A stretch of DNA of 64,000 nt from Achromobacter veterisilvae. Lineage in GTDB: Bacteria; Pseudomonadota; Gammaproteobacteria; Burkholderiales; Burkholderiaceae_B. Both the position numbers and the translations under genes were made by a program. Position 1 is the stretch's first letter. Each line of letters begins with the position of its first letter. The stretch lies in the NCBI RefSeq assembly GCF_900496975.1, contig NZ_UFQC01000007.1, positions 62,001-126,000 of the forward strand. The letters run 5' to 3'. This document shows positions 29,980 to 39,075 of the stretch, one piece after another. The notes under the pieces are model-generated. The model was not told the DNA's origin. It worked only from the letters and a program-made list of their open reading frames with translations, and did no database searches.

Positions 29980-30738
29980 CTAGCGTTGCGCCTGGCTGCC
30001 GCATTCCGCGGGCAGGCGCAGCGAGCCCGCGGGTTCGGGGGCATAAGGTTCGGCGACGGGCCGCGACGACAGCCACGCGGCCAGCGCGCCGATGTCGGCG
30101 GGAGTGAGTTTGTTGGAGATATCGGCCATGCAGTCCGGTTCGGCGGCGCGGCGCAGGCCGTTCTTCCAGCCGCCGATCTGCGAACCGATGTAATCGCGCG
30201 GCAGGCCGAGCAGGCCGGGAATGGCGGGCAGCACGCCGCCCAGGGCGGCGCCATGACAGGCCGCGCAGGCGGGCAGGCCGCGCGCCGCGTCGCCGTCCAG
30301 CGCCAGCCTGCGCCCGGCTTCCAGCGTCGCGGCGGACACGTCGGGACGCACCGGCGGCGGATACGGCACGTGCTGTTCGGAGAAATAGCCGGCCATTTCG
30401 CGCAGGTAGTCGTCGGGCAGGCCGGCCAGCAAATGGGCCATCGGCCGGTACTGCCGCCGGTCGTCGCGGAAATTCAGCAACTGGTGGTACAGGTAGTCCT
30501 GGGGCTTGCCGGCCAGGCGCGGATAGTAGCCGTCGGCGCCGGCCCGGCCCTGCGCGCCATGGCAGGCCGTACAGGCCGCCACGCGGGCGGCCATGGTGTC
30601 CGGGCGCAGGGGCGCAGGGGACGCCTCCTGGGCCTGCGCGGGCGCTGCCGAAAAAACGACGGCGGCAGCGGCCGCGAGAACGGAAATTGCCCAAAACCGC
30701 GGCAGTGAAACACTACGAAAGGAAATGAGGGCTAACAT
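29980..30738 (-). CDS. Dihaem cytochrome c, c4-like
   Basis: A 252-residue exported cytochrome with a signal peptide (about 1-36, ending APAQA) and two haem motifs, CTACH at 56-60 and CAACH near residue 162. The pattern GADGYYPRLAGKPQDYLYHQ is typical of cytochrome c4-like domains that shuttle electrons to oxidases. It is the first gene of a two-gene minus-strand unit with the trihaem cytochrome. The start ATG at 30738 gives an unusually long n-region (MLALISFRSVSLPRFW); a later start is possible. Confidence 0.88.
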   Translation of the reverse strand: MLALISFRSVSLPRFWAISVLAAAAAVVFSAAPAQAQEASPAPLRPDTMAARVAACTACHGAQGRAGADGYYPRLAGKPQDYLYHQLLNFRDDRRQYRPMAHLLAGLPDDYLREMAGYFSEQHVPYPPPVRPDVSAATLEAGRRLALDGDAARGLPACAACHGAALGGVLPAIPGLLGLPRDYIGSQIGGWKNGLRRAAEPDCMADISNKLTPADIGALAAWLSSRPVAEPYAPEPAGSLRLPAECGSQAQR

Positions 30739-30916
30739 CTAGGTCGAATTCCAATCCCCCGAAACGCATGGCGGCGGGGCGCGTATGTGAATCTATCGAG
30801 TACCCGGCGCCAAGCTTACGTCAGGGCAGCCAAAAAGGTACAGGCGCAGATTCCGAGTTTACGGCCATATCAGATGCCATCCCGCCGGCATCGTCCTGGA
30901 AAAGCGTGCCACAATC

Positions 30917-31795
30917 ATGTCCATGTTGAAAGTCGTCCTCGTCACCGGCATCTCCGGCTCCGGCAAGTCCGTCGCCCTGCGCATGCTCGAGGACGCCAGC
31001 TACACCTGCGTCGACAACCTGCCCGTGCGGTTCCTGACCGAATTCATCGCCAACGCCCGGGACGAAGGCCTGGAGCGGGTGGCCGTCGCCATCGACGTCC
31101 GCTCGCCCGGCGAACTGGCCGAGCTGCCGGACGTGGTGACCGCGCTGCGCGCCATGGGCACGAGCCTGCGCGTGATCTTCCTGGACGCCAGCACCGCGAC
31201 GCTGGTGCAGCGCTACTCCGAATCCCGCCGGCGCCATCCGCTGACCGACCGGCTGCAGCGCGGCGGCACCGCGCCTTCCCTGACCGACTGCATCGCGCTG
31301 GAGCGCGAACTGCTGGCGCCGCTGCGCGACCAGGAACACGTCATCGACACCTCGGACCTGACGCCGGGGCAACTGCGCGCCTGGATCCGCGACCTGATCC
31401 AGGCCGATCGCGCGCCGCTGGTGCTGACGTTCGAATCCTTTGCCTACAAGCGCGGCGTGCCCGGCGACGCCGACCTGGTGTTCGACGTGCGCTGCCTGCC
31501 CAACCCCTACTACGACCGCAACCTGCGCCCCCTGACCGGGCGCGACGAGCCCGTGGCCGCCTGGCTGGCTGGCTTCGACCTGGTGGGCCAGATGATCGAC
31601 GACATCGCCGGTTTCCTGAACCGGTGGCTGCCCCAATACACGCAAGACACCCGCAACTACCTGACCGTCGCCATCGGCTGCACCGGCGGCCAGCACCGTT
31701 CCGTGTACGTGGTCGAGCAACTGGCGCTGCGCTTCGCCGACCACGACCCGCTGCTGGTGCGCCACCGCACCCAACTGCCCGACGAATCCGCATGA
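30917..31795 (+). CDS. rapZ: RNase adapter protein RapZ
   Basis: A 292-residue P-loop protein. Walker A is GISGSGKS (11-18), and the C-terminal half contains the TFESFAYKRGVP and GCTGGQHRSVYV segments. In E. coli RapZ binds glucosamine-6-phosphate and guides RNase E to the small RNA GlmZ; whether that pathway exists here cannot be seen. The ATG at 30917 has an alternative two codons in. The stop overlaps the rlpA start (ATGA). Confidence 0.93.
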   Translation: MSMLKVVLVTGISGSGKSVALRMLEDASYTCVDNLPVRFLTEFIANARDEGLERVAVAIDVRSPGELAELPDVVTALRAMGTSLRVIFLDASTATLVQRYSESRRRHPLTDRLQRGGTAPSLTDCIALERELLAPLRDQEHVIDTSDLTPGQLRAWIRDLIQADRAPLVLTFESFAYKRGVPGDADLVFDVRCLPNPYYDRNLRPLTGRDEPVAAWLAGFDLVGQMIDDIAGFLNRWLPQYTQDTRNYLTVAIGCTGGQHRSVYVVEQLALRFADHDPLLVRHRTQLPDESA

Positions 31796-32751
31796 CCCTG
31801 TCCCGCCCGCTCCAACTGATCCCGATGCTGTTGCTGGCCATTGCCGTGGCCGGCTGTTCTTCCACCGGCGGGCGTAAAAAGGGCGGCTACTACAAGGACG
31901 ACGGGCCCGACGCGAATCCGCCCGCGAACCTGGACCAGGTGCCCGACGCGGTGCCGAAGGTGGAACCGTACGCCAGCGGCGCGAACCGCCCCTACGTCGT
32001 GTTCGGCCAGCGCTACGTGCCCGACACCAGCGGCCAGCCCTACAAGAAGCGCGGCACCGCCTCCTGGTACGGCAAGAAATTCCACGGCAATTCCACGTCC
32101 ATCGGCGAAGCCTACGACATGTACTCCATGACGGCCGCCCACACGACGCTTCCGCTGCCCAGCTACGCGCGCGTCACCAGCCTGGTCAACGGCAAGACCG
32201 TCGTCGTGCGGGTGAACGACCGCGGCCCCTTCCACAGCGACCGCATCATGGACCTGTCCTATGTCGCGGCGTACAAGCTCGGCATCATCGGGCCAGGCAG
32301 CGGGCAGGTGGTCGTGGAGGCCATCCCCCCGGACGAGATACGGCGCCTGGCCTCGCAGGGCGCGCCGGCCGCGGCCCCGCCGGAGCCCGCATCGGCGACC
32401 GGGTCCGCGCCGGTGTCCGCCCCCGTGGCCGCCGTCCCCGTCGCGCTCACGGCGGAACCCCTGCCGGCGCCCGCGCCCGGCTCGGCCCCCGTGCGCCAGT
32501 CGGCGGCGGGCGGCCCGGGCAACGTCTATCTTCAGGTGGGCGCGTTCAGCCAGCCGGCCAACGCGCAATCGCTGGTCAGCCGGATCAACACGCAACTGGG
32601 CGCCGAAGGCGCGCCGCCCGCGTCGATGGAACAGTCCAATAGCCTGTACCGGGTCAAGATCGGCCCCTACCCCGACCGGCAAAGCGCCTTGAACGCCGTG
32701 CCGCTGGTGTCGGACCGCATCGGCATCCTGCCCAGCATCGCCGCGCAATAA
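31792..32751 (+). CDS. rlpA: Septal ring lytic transglycosylase RlpA family lipoprotein
   Basis: A 319-residue lipoprotein: lipobox AVAGC with C22 as the lipidated residue, a double-psi beta-barrel domain (about 85-180; GTASWYGKKFHGNSTSIGE, VNDRGPFHSDRIMDLS), a Pro/Ala-rich linker, and a C-terminal SPOR domain (about 240-319; VYLQVGAFSQPANAQSLVSR) that binds denuded peptidoglycan at division sites. The aspartate in RGPFHSDRIMDLS is in the position used for glycan cleavage in RlpA enzymes. It is translationally coupled to rapZ. Confidence 0.93.
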   Translation: MTLSRPLQLIPMLLLAIAVAGCSSTGGRKKGGYYKDDGPDANPPANLDQVPDAVPKVEPYASGANRPYVVFGQRYVPDTSGQPYKKRGTASWYGKKFHGNSTSIGEAYDMYSMTAAHTTLPLPSYARVTSLVNGKTVVVRVNDRGPFHSDRIMDLSYVAAYKLGIIGPGSGQVVVEAIPPDEIRRLASQGAPAAAPPEPASATGSAPVSAPVAAVPVALTAEPLPAPAPGSAPVRQSAAGGPGNVYLQVGAFSQPANAQSLVSRINTQLGAEGAPPASMEQSNSLYRVKIGPYPDRQSALNAVPLVSDRIGILPSIAAQ

Positions 32752-32763
32752 GGAATTCCCTGG

Positions 32764-33348
32764 CTACCAGGGCAGTTCCGCCTGCCCGTCGCAGACGCGG
32801 CGCGCGCGCGGGTTGCGGCTGCGGTACAGATTGCCTTCGTGCGCCAGCAGCGCCTGCTTGCGCGGCAGCCCGCCGCCGAAGCCGGTCAGCGCGGTGTCGG
32901 CCCCGATCACGCGATGGCACGGAATGATGATGCTGATCGGGTTGCGCCCCACGGCGCCGCCGACCGCCTGGGCCCCCTTGGGCCGGCCCACCGTGCGGGC
33001 CAGTTCGCCGTAGCTGGCCAGCACCCCGAACCCCAGGTCGCACAGGGCGTGCCAGACCTGGTGCTGGAAAGCCGTGCCGACGGGATCCAGCGGCACGTCG
33101 AACGTACGCCGCCGGCCGGCGAACCACTCGTCCAGTTCGCGGCGCGCCTGCTCCAGGATGGGATCGGATTCCGCCAGCAGCCAGCCTTCGGCCGACGGCA
33201 GCAGGGCCTGGTCGCTGAACCAGGCGCCGCGCAGGCCCTTGGGGCTGGCGACCAGGCGCATGTCTCCCAGCGGCGTGGGCATGTCGCGGTAGGTGAGCCG
33301 TTCGTTGGGATCGGCGGGCTTGTTGGACACGACCGTTGCGTAAGTCAT
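32764..33348 (-). CDS. ogt: Methylated-DNA-[protein]-cysteine S-methyltransferase
   Basis: A 194-residue suicide DNA repair protein that removes methyl from O6-methylguanine. The acceptor is C144 in IIPCHRVIG, followed by GFGGGLPRKQ; FQHQVWHALCDLGFG is the DNA-binding region. No Ada-type regulatory domain is present, so it is the Ogt-like stand-alone form. It starts three bases after the rsmI stop and is probably cotranscribed with it. It is convergent with rlpA, only 12 bp apart. Confidence 0.93.
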   Translation of the reverse strand: MTYATVVSNKPADPNERLTYRDMPTPLGDMRLVASPKGLRGAWFSDQALLPSAEGWLLAESDPILEQARRELDEWFAGRRRTFDVPLDPVGTAFQHQVWHALCDLGFGVLASYGELARTVGRPKGAQAVGGAVGRNPISIIIPCHRVIGADTALTGFGGGLPRKQALLAHEGNLYRSRNPRARRVCDGQAELPW

Positions 33349-33351
33349 GGC

Positions 33352-34287
33352 TTATTCCGACGATTTCTTGCGGGCCAGCGCCCGGTTGTACAGAACGTCC
33401 CGCGGCAGGCCGGAGACCTTGGCCGCGACGCGGGCGGCGTCGCGCAGCGACAGCGACTCCAGTAGGGCGTCCAGCAGCGCGTCGGTGCGCGGGTCGGCGT
33501 CGTCCTGCACGGGTTCGTCCTCGCGGGCGTGCGCGATCAACACGAATTCGCCCTGCTCGCGGTGGGCGTCCGCCGCCAGCCAGGCCGCGCCCTCGCCCAT
33601 CGGGAAGGTGGCGATCTCTTCGAAGCGCTTGGTCAGTTCGCGCGCAACGGTCAGCCGGCGGTCCGGGCCGCAGACTTCCAGCAGGTCGGCCAGGGTGGCC
33701 GCGATCCGGTGCGGCGATTCGAACATCACCACCGGCGCGGGCAGCGCGCACCAGGTGCGCAGCCAGCGCTGGCGGGCCGCCGCCTTGGACGGCGCGAAAC
33801 CGGCGAACGCATAGGCCGGGTTTTCGTCCGTGGTGACGCCGCTGCCCATCAGCGCCGCGATCACGGCGCTGGGGCCGGGCACCGGCACCACCTTGAAGCC
33901 GGCCTCGCGCACGGCGCGCACGATCCGCGCTCCCGGATCGCTGACGGCGGGCGCGCCGGCGTCGGACACCAGGGCCACGCGCTGGCCCTGTTCCAGCCGT
34001 CCGCAGATGGCCTGGGCGGCCGCGGCTTCGTTGTGGCGGTGGGCCGCCATGAGCGGCGTGGCGACGCCCCAGGCGTCCAGCAGCGTGCGGCTGGCCCGGG
34101 TGTCCTCGGCCGCGATCACGTCGGCGCGCTGCAAGGCATGCCAGGCGCGCAACCCCAGGTCGCCCAGGTTGCCGATCGGCGTGGCCACGACGTACAGCGT
34201 CGAGGCGGGCCAATGCTGCTCCGCCACGCGTTCGGCAACGCGGGACCAGGCATCTCCGGCTGGCGGGGGTGAGACATTTTGATTCAT
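33352..34287 (-). CDS. rsmI: 16S rRNA (cytidine(1402)-2'-O)-methyltransferase
   Basis: A 311-residue SAM-dependent methyltransferase of the tetrapyrrole-methylase fold that modifies C1402 of 16S rRNA in the P site. VVATPIGNLGDLGLRA starts the catalytic domain; ALVSDAGAPAVSDPG and VPVPGPSAVIAALMGSG are family motifs. It starts with a short extra N-terminal segment (MNQNVSPPPAGDAW, then an SRVAERVAE stretch). It is divergent from yraN as in the E. coli yraL-yraN arrangement, but the lpoA (yraM) gene found between them there is absent. Confidence 0.94.
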   Translation of the reverse strand: MNQNVSPPPAGDAWSRVAERVAEQHWPASTLYVVATPIGNLGDLGLRAWHALQRADVIAAEDTRASRTLLDAWGVATPLMAAHRHNEAAAAQAICGRLEQGQRVALVSDAGAPAVSDPGARIVRAVREAGFKVVPVPGPSAVIAALMGSGVTTDENPAYAFAGFAPSKAAARQRWLRTWCALPAPVVMFESPHRIAATLADLLEVCGPDRRLTVARELTKRFEEIATFPMGEGAAWLAADAHREQGEFVLIAHAREDEPVQDDADPRTDALLDALLESLSLRDAARVAAKVSGLPRDVLYNRALARKKSSE

Positions 34288-34329
34288 TGCAGCCTACTGA
34301 CACGGAAAACCATGTCAGTGTAGCCGCCT

Positions 34330-34836
34330 ATGCCCGCCGCCTCCGGAGCCCCCATGACGGATGAGACCTTGCGCCTGGCCTGCGAACTGGCCCTGGCCGC
34401 CCGCCGCCTCGCCAACAGGCGCCGCCGCCGCGCGGAACGCCGGCCGCCGGCCGAACGCCCGCCGCCGCGGCGCTCGCCCACCCAACGCGCGGGCGACCGC
34501 CACGAAGCCGCCGCGCTGCGCCTGCTGCGGGCGCAGGGCCTGGCGCTGCTGGCGCGCAACCTGCGGACCCGCGCCGGCGAGATCGACCTGGCCATGCGCG
34601 ATGGCGACACCCTGGTGTTCGTCGAAGTCCGCTCGCGCGGCCGCACCCGCTATGGCGGCGCCGCGGCCAGCATCGGCCCCGAGAAACAGGCCCGGCTGGC
34701 CCGCGCCGCGGCGCATTGGCTGCCCGAACTGGCCCGGCGGCACTGGCAAGGCAGGCCGCCGCCGGCCCGCTTCGACGCGGTCGTTTTCGAGGCGAGCCGT
34801 CCGCAATGGCTGCGCGGGGCGTTCTGGCTGGCCTGA
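34330..34836 (+). CDS. yraN: YraN family (UPF0102) endonuclease-fold protein
   Basis: A 168-residue member of UPF0102, a PD-(D/E)XK-fold family of unproved function often next to rsmI. The core (about 50-168) has [40 protein letters not shown] (the D and E-x-R catalytic-type residues) and [13 protein letters not shown]. Residues about 18-50 form an Arg/Pro-rich extension ([19 protein letters not shown]) not seen in the usual 120-residue family. Starts at 34330 or 34354 are both possible. Confidence 0.88.
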   Translation: MPAASGAPMTDETLRLACELALAARRLANRRRRRAERRPPAERPPPRRSPTQRAGDRHEAAALRLLRAQGLALLARNLRTRAGEIDLAMRDGDTLVFVEVRSRGRTRYGGAAASIGPEKQARLARAAAHWLPELARRHWQGRPPPARFDAVVFEASRPQWLRGAFWLA

Positions 34837-34920
34837 ATCCCGCCGCGCCGGTTACGTCCCGCCCGAAGCTCGTTACGCCTGGATAGAACGGCGTGACGGC
34901 CCCGTGAGATAATCGCGGCC

Positions 34921-35514
34921 ATGGACATGACCTCTCGTATGACGTCGCACTTTCGCGACGCCATGGCTGCGTACGAACAAAGCATGAACGTGCTGGCCGA
35001 GCCGCTGGCGATAGCGGTGGACGTGCTGTTCGGCGCCCTGGCGAACAACGGCAAGATTCTGGCTTGCGGCAATGGCGGCTCGGCCGCCGACGCGCAGCAC
35101 TTCATCGCCGAACTGGTGGGCCGCTTCGAGCGCGAACGCCTGCCCCTGGCCGGCATCGCGCTCAATACCGATACCTCCATCCTCACGGCCGTCGGCAACG
35201 ACTACGGCTTCGACGAGGTCTTCGAGCGCCAGGTCAATGCCTTCGGCCAGGCCGGCGACGTGCTGGTGGCGATCTCCACCAGCGGCAATTCCCCCAATGT
35301 GGTGCGCGCCATGGAAGCCGCCAGCGCCCGCGAAATGCACGTGCTTGCCCTGACCGGCAAGGGCGGCGGCGTCATGGGGGAACTCATTACGCCCATGGAC
35401 GTCCATCTATGTGTTCCCAGCGATCGCACCATGCGCATCCAGGAAGTCCACATTCTGCTGCTGCACGCACTGTGCGACGGCATTGACGCTCTTCTGCTTG
35501 GAGACACCGAATGA
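34921..35514 (+). CDS. SIS-domain protein, GmhA/DiaA family
   Basis: A 197-residue SIS-fold protein with LACGNGGSAADAQHFIAELV and AISTSGNSPNVVRAME. The family includes sedoheptulose-7-phosphate isomerase GmhA (heptose for LPS) and DiaA, a DnaA-binding initiation factor. The neighbours rsmI-yraN upstream and a DolP-type lipoprotein downstream match the E. coli diaA locus, which favours DiaA, but sequence alone does not decide. The stop overlaps the next start by four bases. Confidence 0.9.
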   Translation: MDMTSRMTSHFRDAMAAYEQSMNVLAEPLAIAVDVLFGALANNGKILACGNGGSAADAQHFIAELVGRFERERLPLAGIALNTDTSILTAVGNDYGFDEVFERQVNAFGQAGDVLVAISTSGNSPNVVRAMEAASAREMHVLALTGKGGGVMGELITPMDVHLCVPSDRTMRIQEVHILLLHALCDGIDALLLGDTE

Positions 35515-36251
35515 TTTCTGACGTCCGAACCGCCGCCCGCCCGCTGATGCTTGCCGCGGCGCTGTCCACCGCCGCCCTGTCGCTGTCGGCCTGCGCGCCG
35601 CTGATCATGGGCGGCGCGGCCGCCACCACGGCGGTCGTCGTGACGGACCGCCGGACTTCCGGCATCCAGCTCGAAGACCAGAACATGGCGTTCAAGGCGC
35701 AGAGCCAGATCTCGCAGAAGCTGGGCGAAACCGCCCGCGTCAACGCCATGGCCTACGGCGGCCACCTGCTGCTGACCGGCGACGTGCCCACCGAAGAAGC
35801 CAAGAGCCAGGCCACGGCCATCGCCCAGGGCGTGGAAAACGTCAAGCAGGTCACCAACCAGTTGACGGTGGGCCCCATCGCTTCGTTCGGCGTGCGCTCC
35901 AACGACACCTGGCTGACCTCCAAGGTCAAGACCGCCCTGATCAACACCAAGTACGTGCCTTCGGGCACCATCGCCGTCACGACCGACCACGGCGTCGTCT
36001 ACCTCATGGGCAAGGTGACGCAGGCCGAGGGCGACTACGCCGCCAATGCCACCGCGGACGTGGGCGGCGTGGCCAGGGTGGTTAAACTGTTCGAAACCAT
36101 CAGCCGCGAGGAAGCGATCCGGCTGTCGAACAGCGGTTCCCAGTCCAACACCGCCACGGAAACCAAGGCGCCGATCGAAAGCGGCGCGGGCGCGGCCAGC
36201 GACAACGCGGGCGGCACGGGCGGCGGCGTAGAGGTCATGCCCATCAAATGA
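35511..36251 (+). CDS. dolP: BON-domain outer-membrane lipoprotein, DolP-like
   Basis: A 246-residue lipoprotein: lipobox LSAC with C28, followed by two BON domains (about 60-125 and 128-200; LTGDVPTEEAKSQA and GVVYLMGKVTQAEGDY). DolP (YraP) binds anionic phospholipids at the division site and supports outer-membrane integrity. The C-terminal 40 residues (NSGSQSNTATETK...) are a low-complexity Gly/Ala tail, longer than in E. coli. It overlaps both neighbours by ATGA. Confidence 0.92.
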   Translation: MISDVRTAARPLMLAAALSTAALSLSACAPLIMGGAAATTAVVVTDRRTSGIQLEDQNMAFKAQSQISQKLGETARVNAMAYGGHLLLTGDVPTEEAKSQATAIAQGVENVKQVTNQLTVGPIASFGVRSNDTWLTSKVKTALINTKYVPSGTIAVTTDHGVVYLMGKVTQAEGDYAANATADVGGVARVVKLFETISREEAIRLSNSGSQSNTATETKAPIESGAGAASDNAGGTGGGVEVMPIK

Positions 36252-36739
36252 AAAAAGCCATCGTAGCGCTCGCCGTCCTGGTGGCGGTCGGCATCGGCGC
36301 CTGGTTCGTCCTGCGCCCCGCGCAGACCGCCCCCGACGTCACCTTCACCACCCTGGAAGGCAAGACCTTCTCCATGCAGGACCTGCGCGGCAAGGTCGTG
36401 CTGGTCAAGTTCTGGGCGACCAGTTGCGTGACCTGCGTGAAGCAGATGCCCGAGACCATCGCGGCCTACAACGAATACGCCGGCAAGGGCTATGAGGCGG
36501 TCGCGGTCGCCATGGACTACGATCCGCCCAACTTCGTGCTGAATTTCGCCGAAACCCGCAAGCTGCCGTTCCCGGTGGCCCTGGACACCAAGGGCGACAT
36601 CGCCCGCGCCTTCGGCGACATCCGCCTGACGCCCACGGCCTTCCTGATCGACAAGAAAGGCAACATCATCAAGCGCTACCTGGGCGAATACGATGTCGCG
36701 GAATTCCACGCGACGGTGGAAAAGGCGTTGGCGGGGTAG
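36248..36739 (+). CDS. TlpA/ResA family thioredoxin-like protein
   Basis: A 163-residue periplasmic thiol oxidoreductase held by an N-terminal helix (about 4-22). The redox pair is C60-V-T-C63 in FWATSCVTCVKQMP, lacking the usual Pro (CxPC), and the cis-Pro loop is LTPTAFLI. TlpA proteins reduce cytochrome c apoproteins or other periplasmic disulfides. It ends the yraN-gmhA-dolP-tlpA run; overlapping ATGA starts imply coupling. GTGTCWGACAC repeats follow directly. Confidence 0.9.
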   Translation: MKKAIVALAVLVAVGIGAWFVLRPAQTAPDVTFTTLEGKTFSMQDLRGKVVLVKFWATSCVTCVKQMPETIAAYNEYAGKGYEAVAVAMDYDPPNFVLNFAETRKLPFPVALDTKGDIARAFGDIRLTPTAFLIDKKGNIIKRYLGEYDVAEFHATVEKALAG

Positions 36740-36750
36740 GCTCCCCCCAA

Positions 36751-36923
36751 GTGTCTGACACCCGTACGAAATGGCCGCCAGGTTGACGCCGGCGTTCGCG
36801 GGTGTCTGACACTGACTTCAGATACGGCCGGTGTCAGACACCCGGGGGGCACTATCCCGCGTTCGTCAGGCTATCTCGTACGGGTGTCAGACACGCGGAA
36901 GGGTTGTACAGGGTGTCAGACAC
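36751..36923. repeat. GTGTCWGACAC palindromic repeat cluster 1 (5 copies)
   Basis: Five exact copies of GTGTC(T/A)GACAC begin at 36751, 36802, 36831, 36884 and 36913 (spacings 51, 29, 53, 29). They fill the gap between the convergent tlpA and metQ genes. The block around 36831-36894 shares the flank ATCTCGTACGGG with cluster 2; the copy at 36751 carries that flank inverted (CCCGTACGAAAT). Confidence 0.9.
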
Positions 36924-36932
36924 GCGGAAGGG

Positions 36933-37721
36933 TTAGAAAGCCGGAACCACCGCCCCCTTGTACTTCTCCTGGATGAACGCCTTCACTTCCGGCGTGTGCA
37001 GGGCATTCACCAGCTTCTTGATCCCCGGCGCGTCCTTGTTGTCCTCGCGGGTCACCAGGATGTTGGCGTAGGGCGAATCCGAGCCTTCGATGAACAGCGC
37101 GTCCTTGGTCGGCACCAGGCCGGCTTCCAGCGCGTAGTTGGTGTTGATCAGCGCCAGGTCCACGTCGTCCAGCGAACGCGGCAGCATCGCGGCTTCCAGT
37201 TCGCGGAACTTCAGCTTCTTGGGATTCTCGACCACGTCCGCCGCGGTCGCGAGGATGTTGGCCGGGTCCTTCAGCTTGATCAGGCCCTGCTTCTGCAGCA
37301 GCACGAGCGCGCGGCCGCCGTTGGACGGGTCGTTCGGGATGGCGACGGCCGCGCCGTCCTTGAGTTCGGACAGGCTCTTGATCTTCTTGGAATAGCCGCC
37401 GAAGGGCTCGACGTGCACCAGGGCCACCGGCACCAGGTTGGCCTTGCGGTCCTTGTTGAACGAATCCAGGTAGGGCTTGTGCTGGAAGAAGTTCGCGTCC
37501 AGTTGCTTGTCCGCGAGCTGCAGGTTCGGCTGCACGTAGTCGCTGAACACCTTGATGTCGAGCTCCACGCCTTCCTTGGCGAGTTGCGGTTTCACCACTT
37601 CCAGGATCTCGGCGTGCGGGACCTGAGTCGCGCCGACCACCACTTTTTCGGCATGGGCGGCGTTCGCCGCCACCAGGAAGGCCGACGCCACCAGGGCGGA
37701 ACGGACAAGATTCAAACGCAT
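36933..37721 (-). CDS. metQ: MetQ/NlpA family ABC transporter substrate-binding protein
   Basis: A 262-residue periplasmic binding protein of the NlpA family, which serves the D/L-methionine importer MetNIQ. VVVGATQVPHAEILEVVKP opens the mature domain; FFQHKPYLD, AIPNDPSNGGRALVLLQ and NTNYALEAGL are family blocks. The signal peptide (1-24, ending ANAAHA) contains no cysteine, so unlike E. coli MetQ it is not a lipoprotein. No metN or metI gene is adjacent. The leader on the minus strand is AT-rich and has long inverted repeats. Confidence 0.9.
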   Translation of the reverse strand: MRLNLVRSALVASAFLVAANAAHAEKVVVGATQVPHAEILEVVKPQLAKEGVELDIKVFSDYVQPNLQLADKQLDANFFQHKPYLDSFNKDRKANLVPVALVHVEPFGGYSKKIKSLSELKDGAAVAIPNDPSNGGRALVLLQKQGLIKLKDPANILATAADVVENPKKLKFRELEAAMLPRSLDDVDLALINTNYALEAGLVPTKDALFIEGSDSPYANILVTREDNKDAPGIKKLVNALHTPEVKAFIQEKYKGAVVPAF

Positions 37722-38888
<1,167 letters not shown>

Positions 38889-38890
38889 TG

Positions 38891-38976
38891 CCCCCCCCGC
38901 AGCGCTGCGCGCTTCCCCCCAGGGGGCGCCGCTGCGGACCGGCGGAGCCGGATCCGCGCGGCCCTGATTGGGGCGG
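38891..38976. repeat. Dispersed GC-rich repeat, copy A
   Basis: About 86 bases starting CCCCCCCCGCAGCGCTGCGC, containing GGGGGCGCCGCTGCGGACC and GGCGGAGCC. It is nearly identical to copy B at 59441-59527. It begins two bases after argB and separates it from the next gene. GGCGCCGCTGCGG and the flanking C/G runs allow hairpins. Confidence 0.8.
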
Positions 38977-39075
38977 CCTTGCCATGTTGGGGTGCTTTGC
39001 CTGCCTTGCCGCATTGCCGGCGGAAACCTCTTCGTTCGGCCTCTTTCGGGTGGCGCGTAGCGCCATGGGCAATTG

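Noticed and set aside
30787-32751. A 654-codon protein ending in RlpA
   Set aside because: Only the part from 31792 is RlpA, with lipobox, barrel and SPOR domain. The upstream part is an alternative frame of rapZ.
34921-35514. Calling this SIS protein gmhA outright
   Set aside because: GmhA and DiaA are close paralogues; the rsmI-yraN-dolP context favours DiaA, and no other heptose gene is nearby, so I left the symbol empty.
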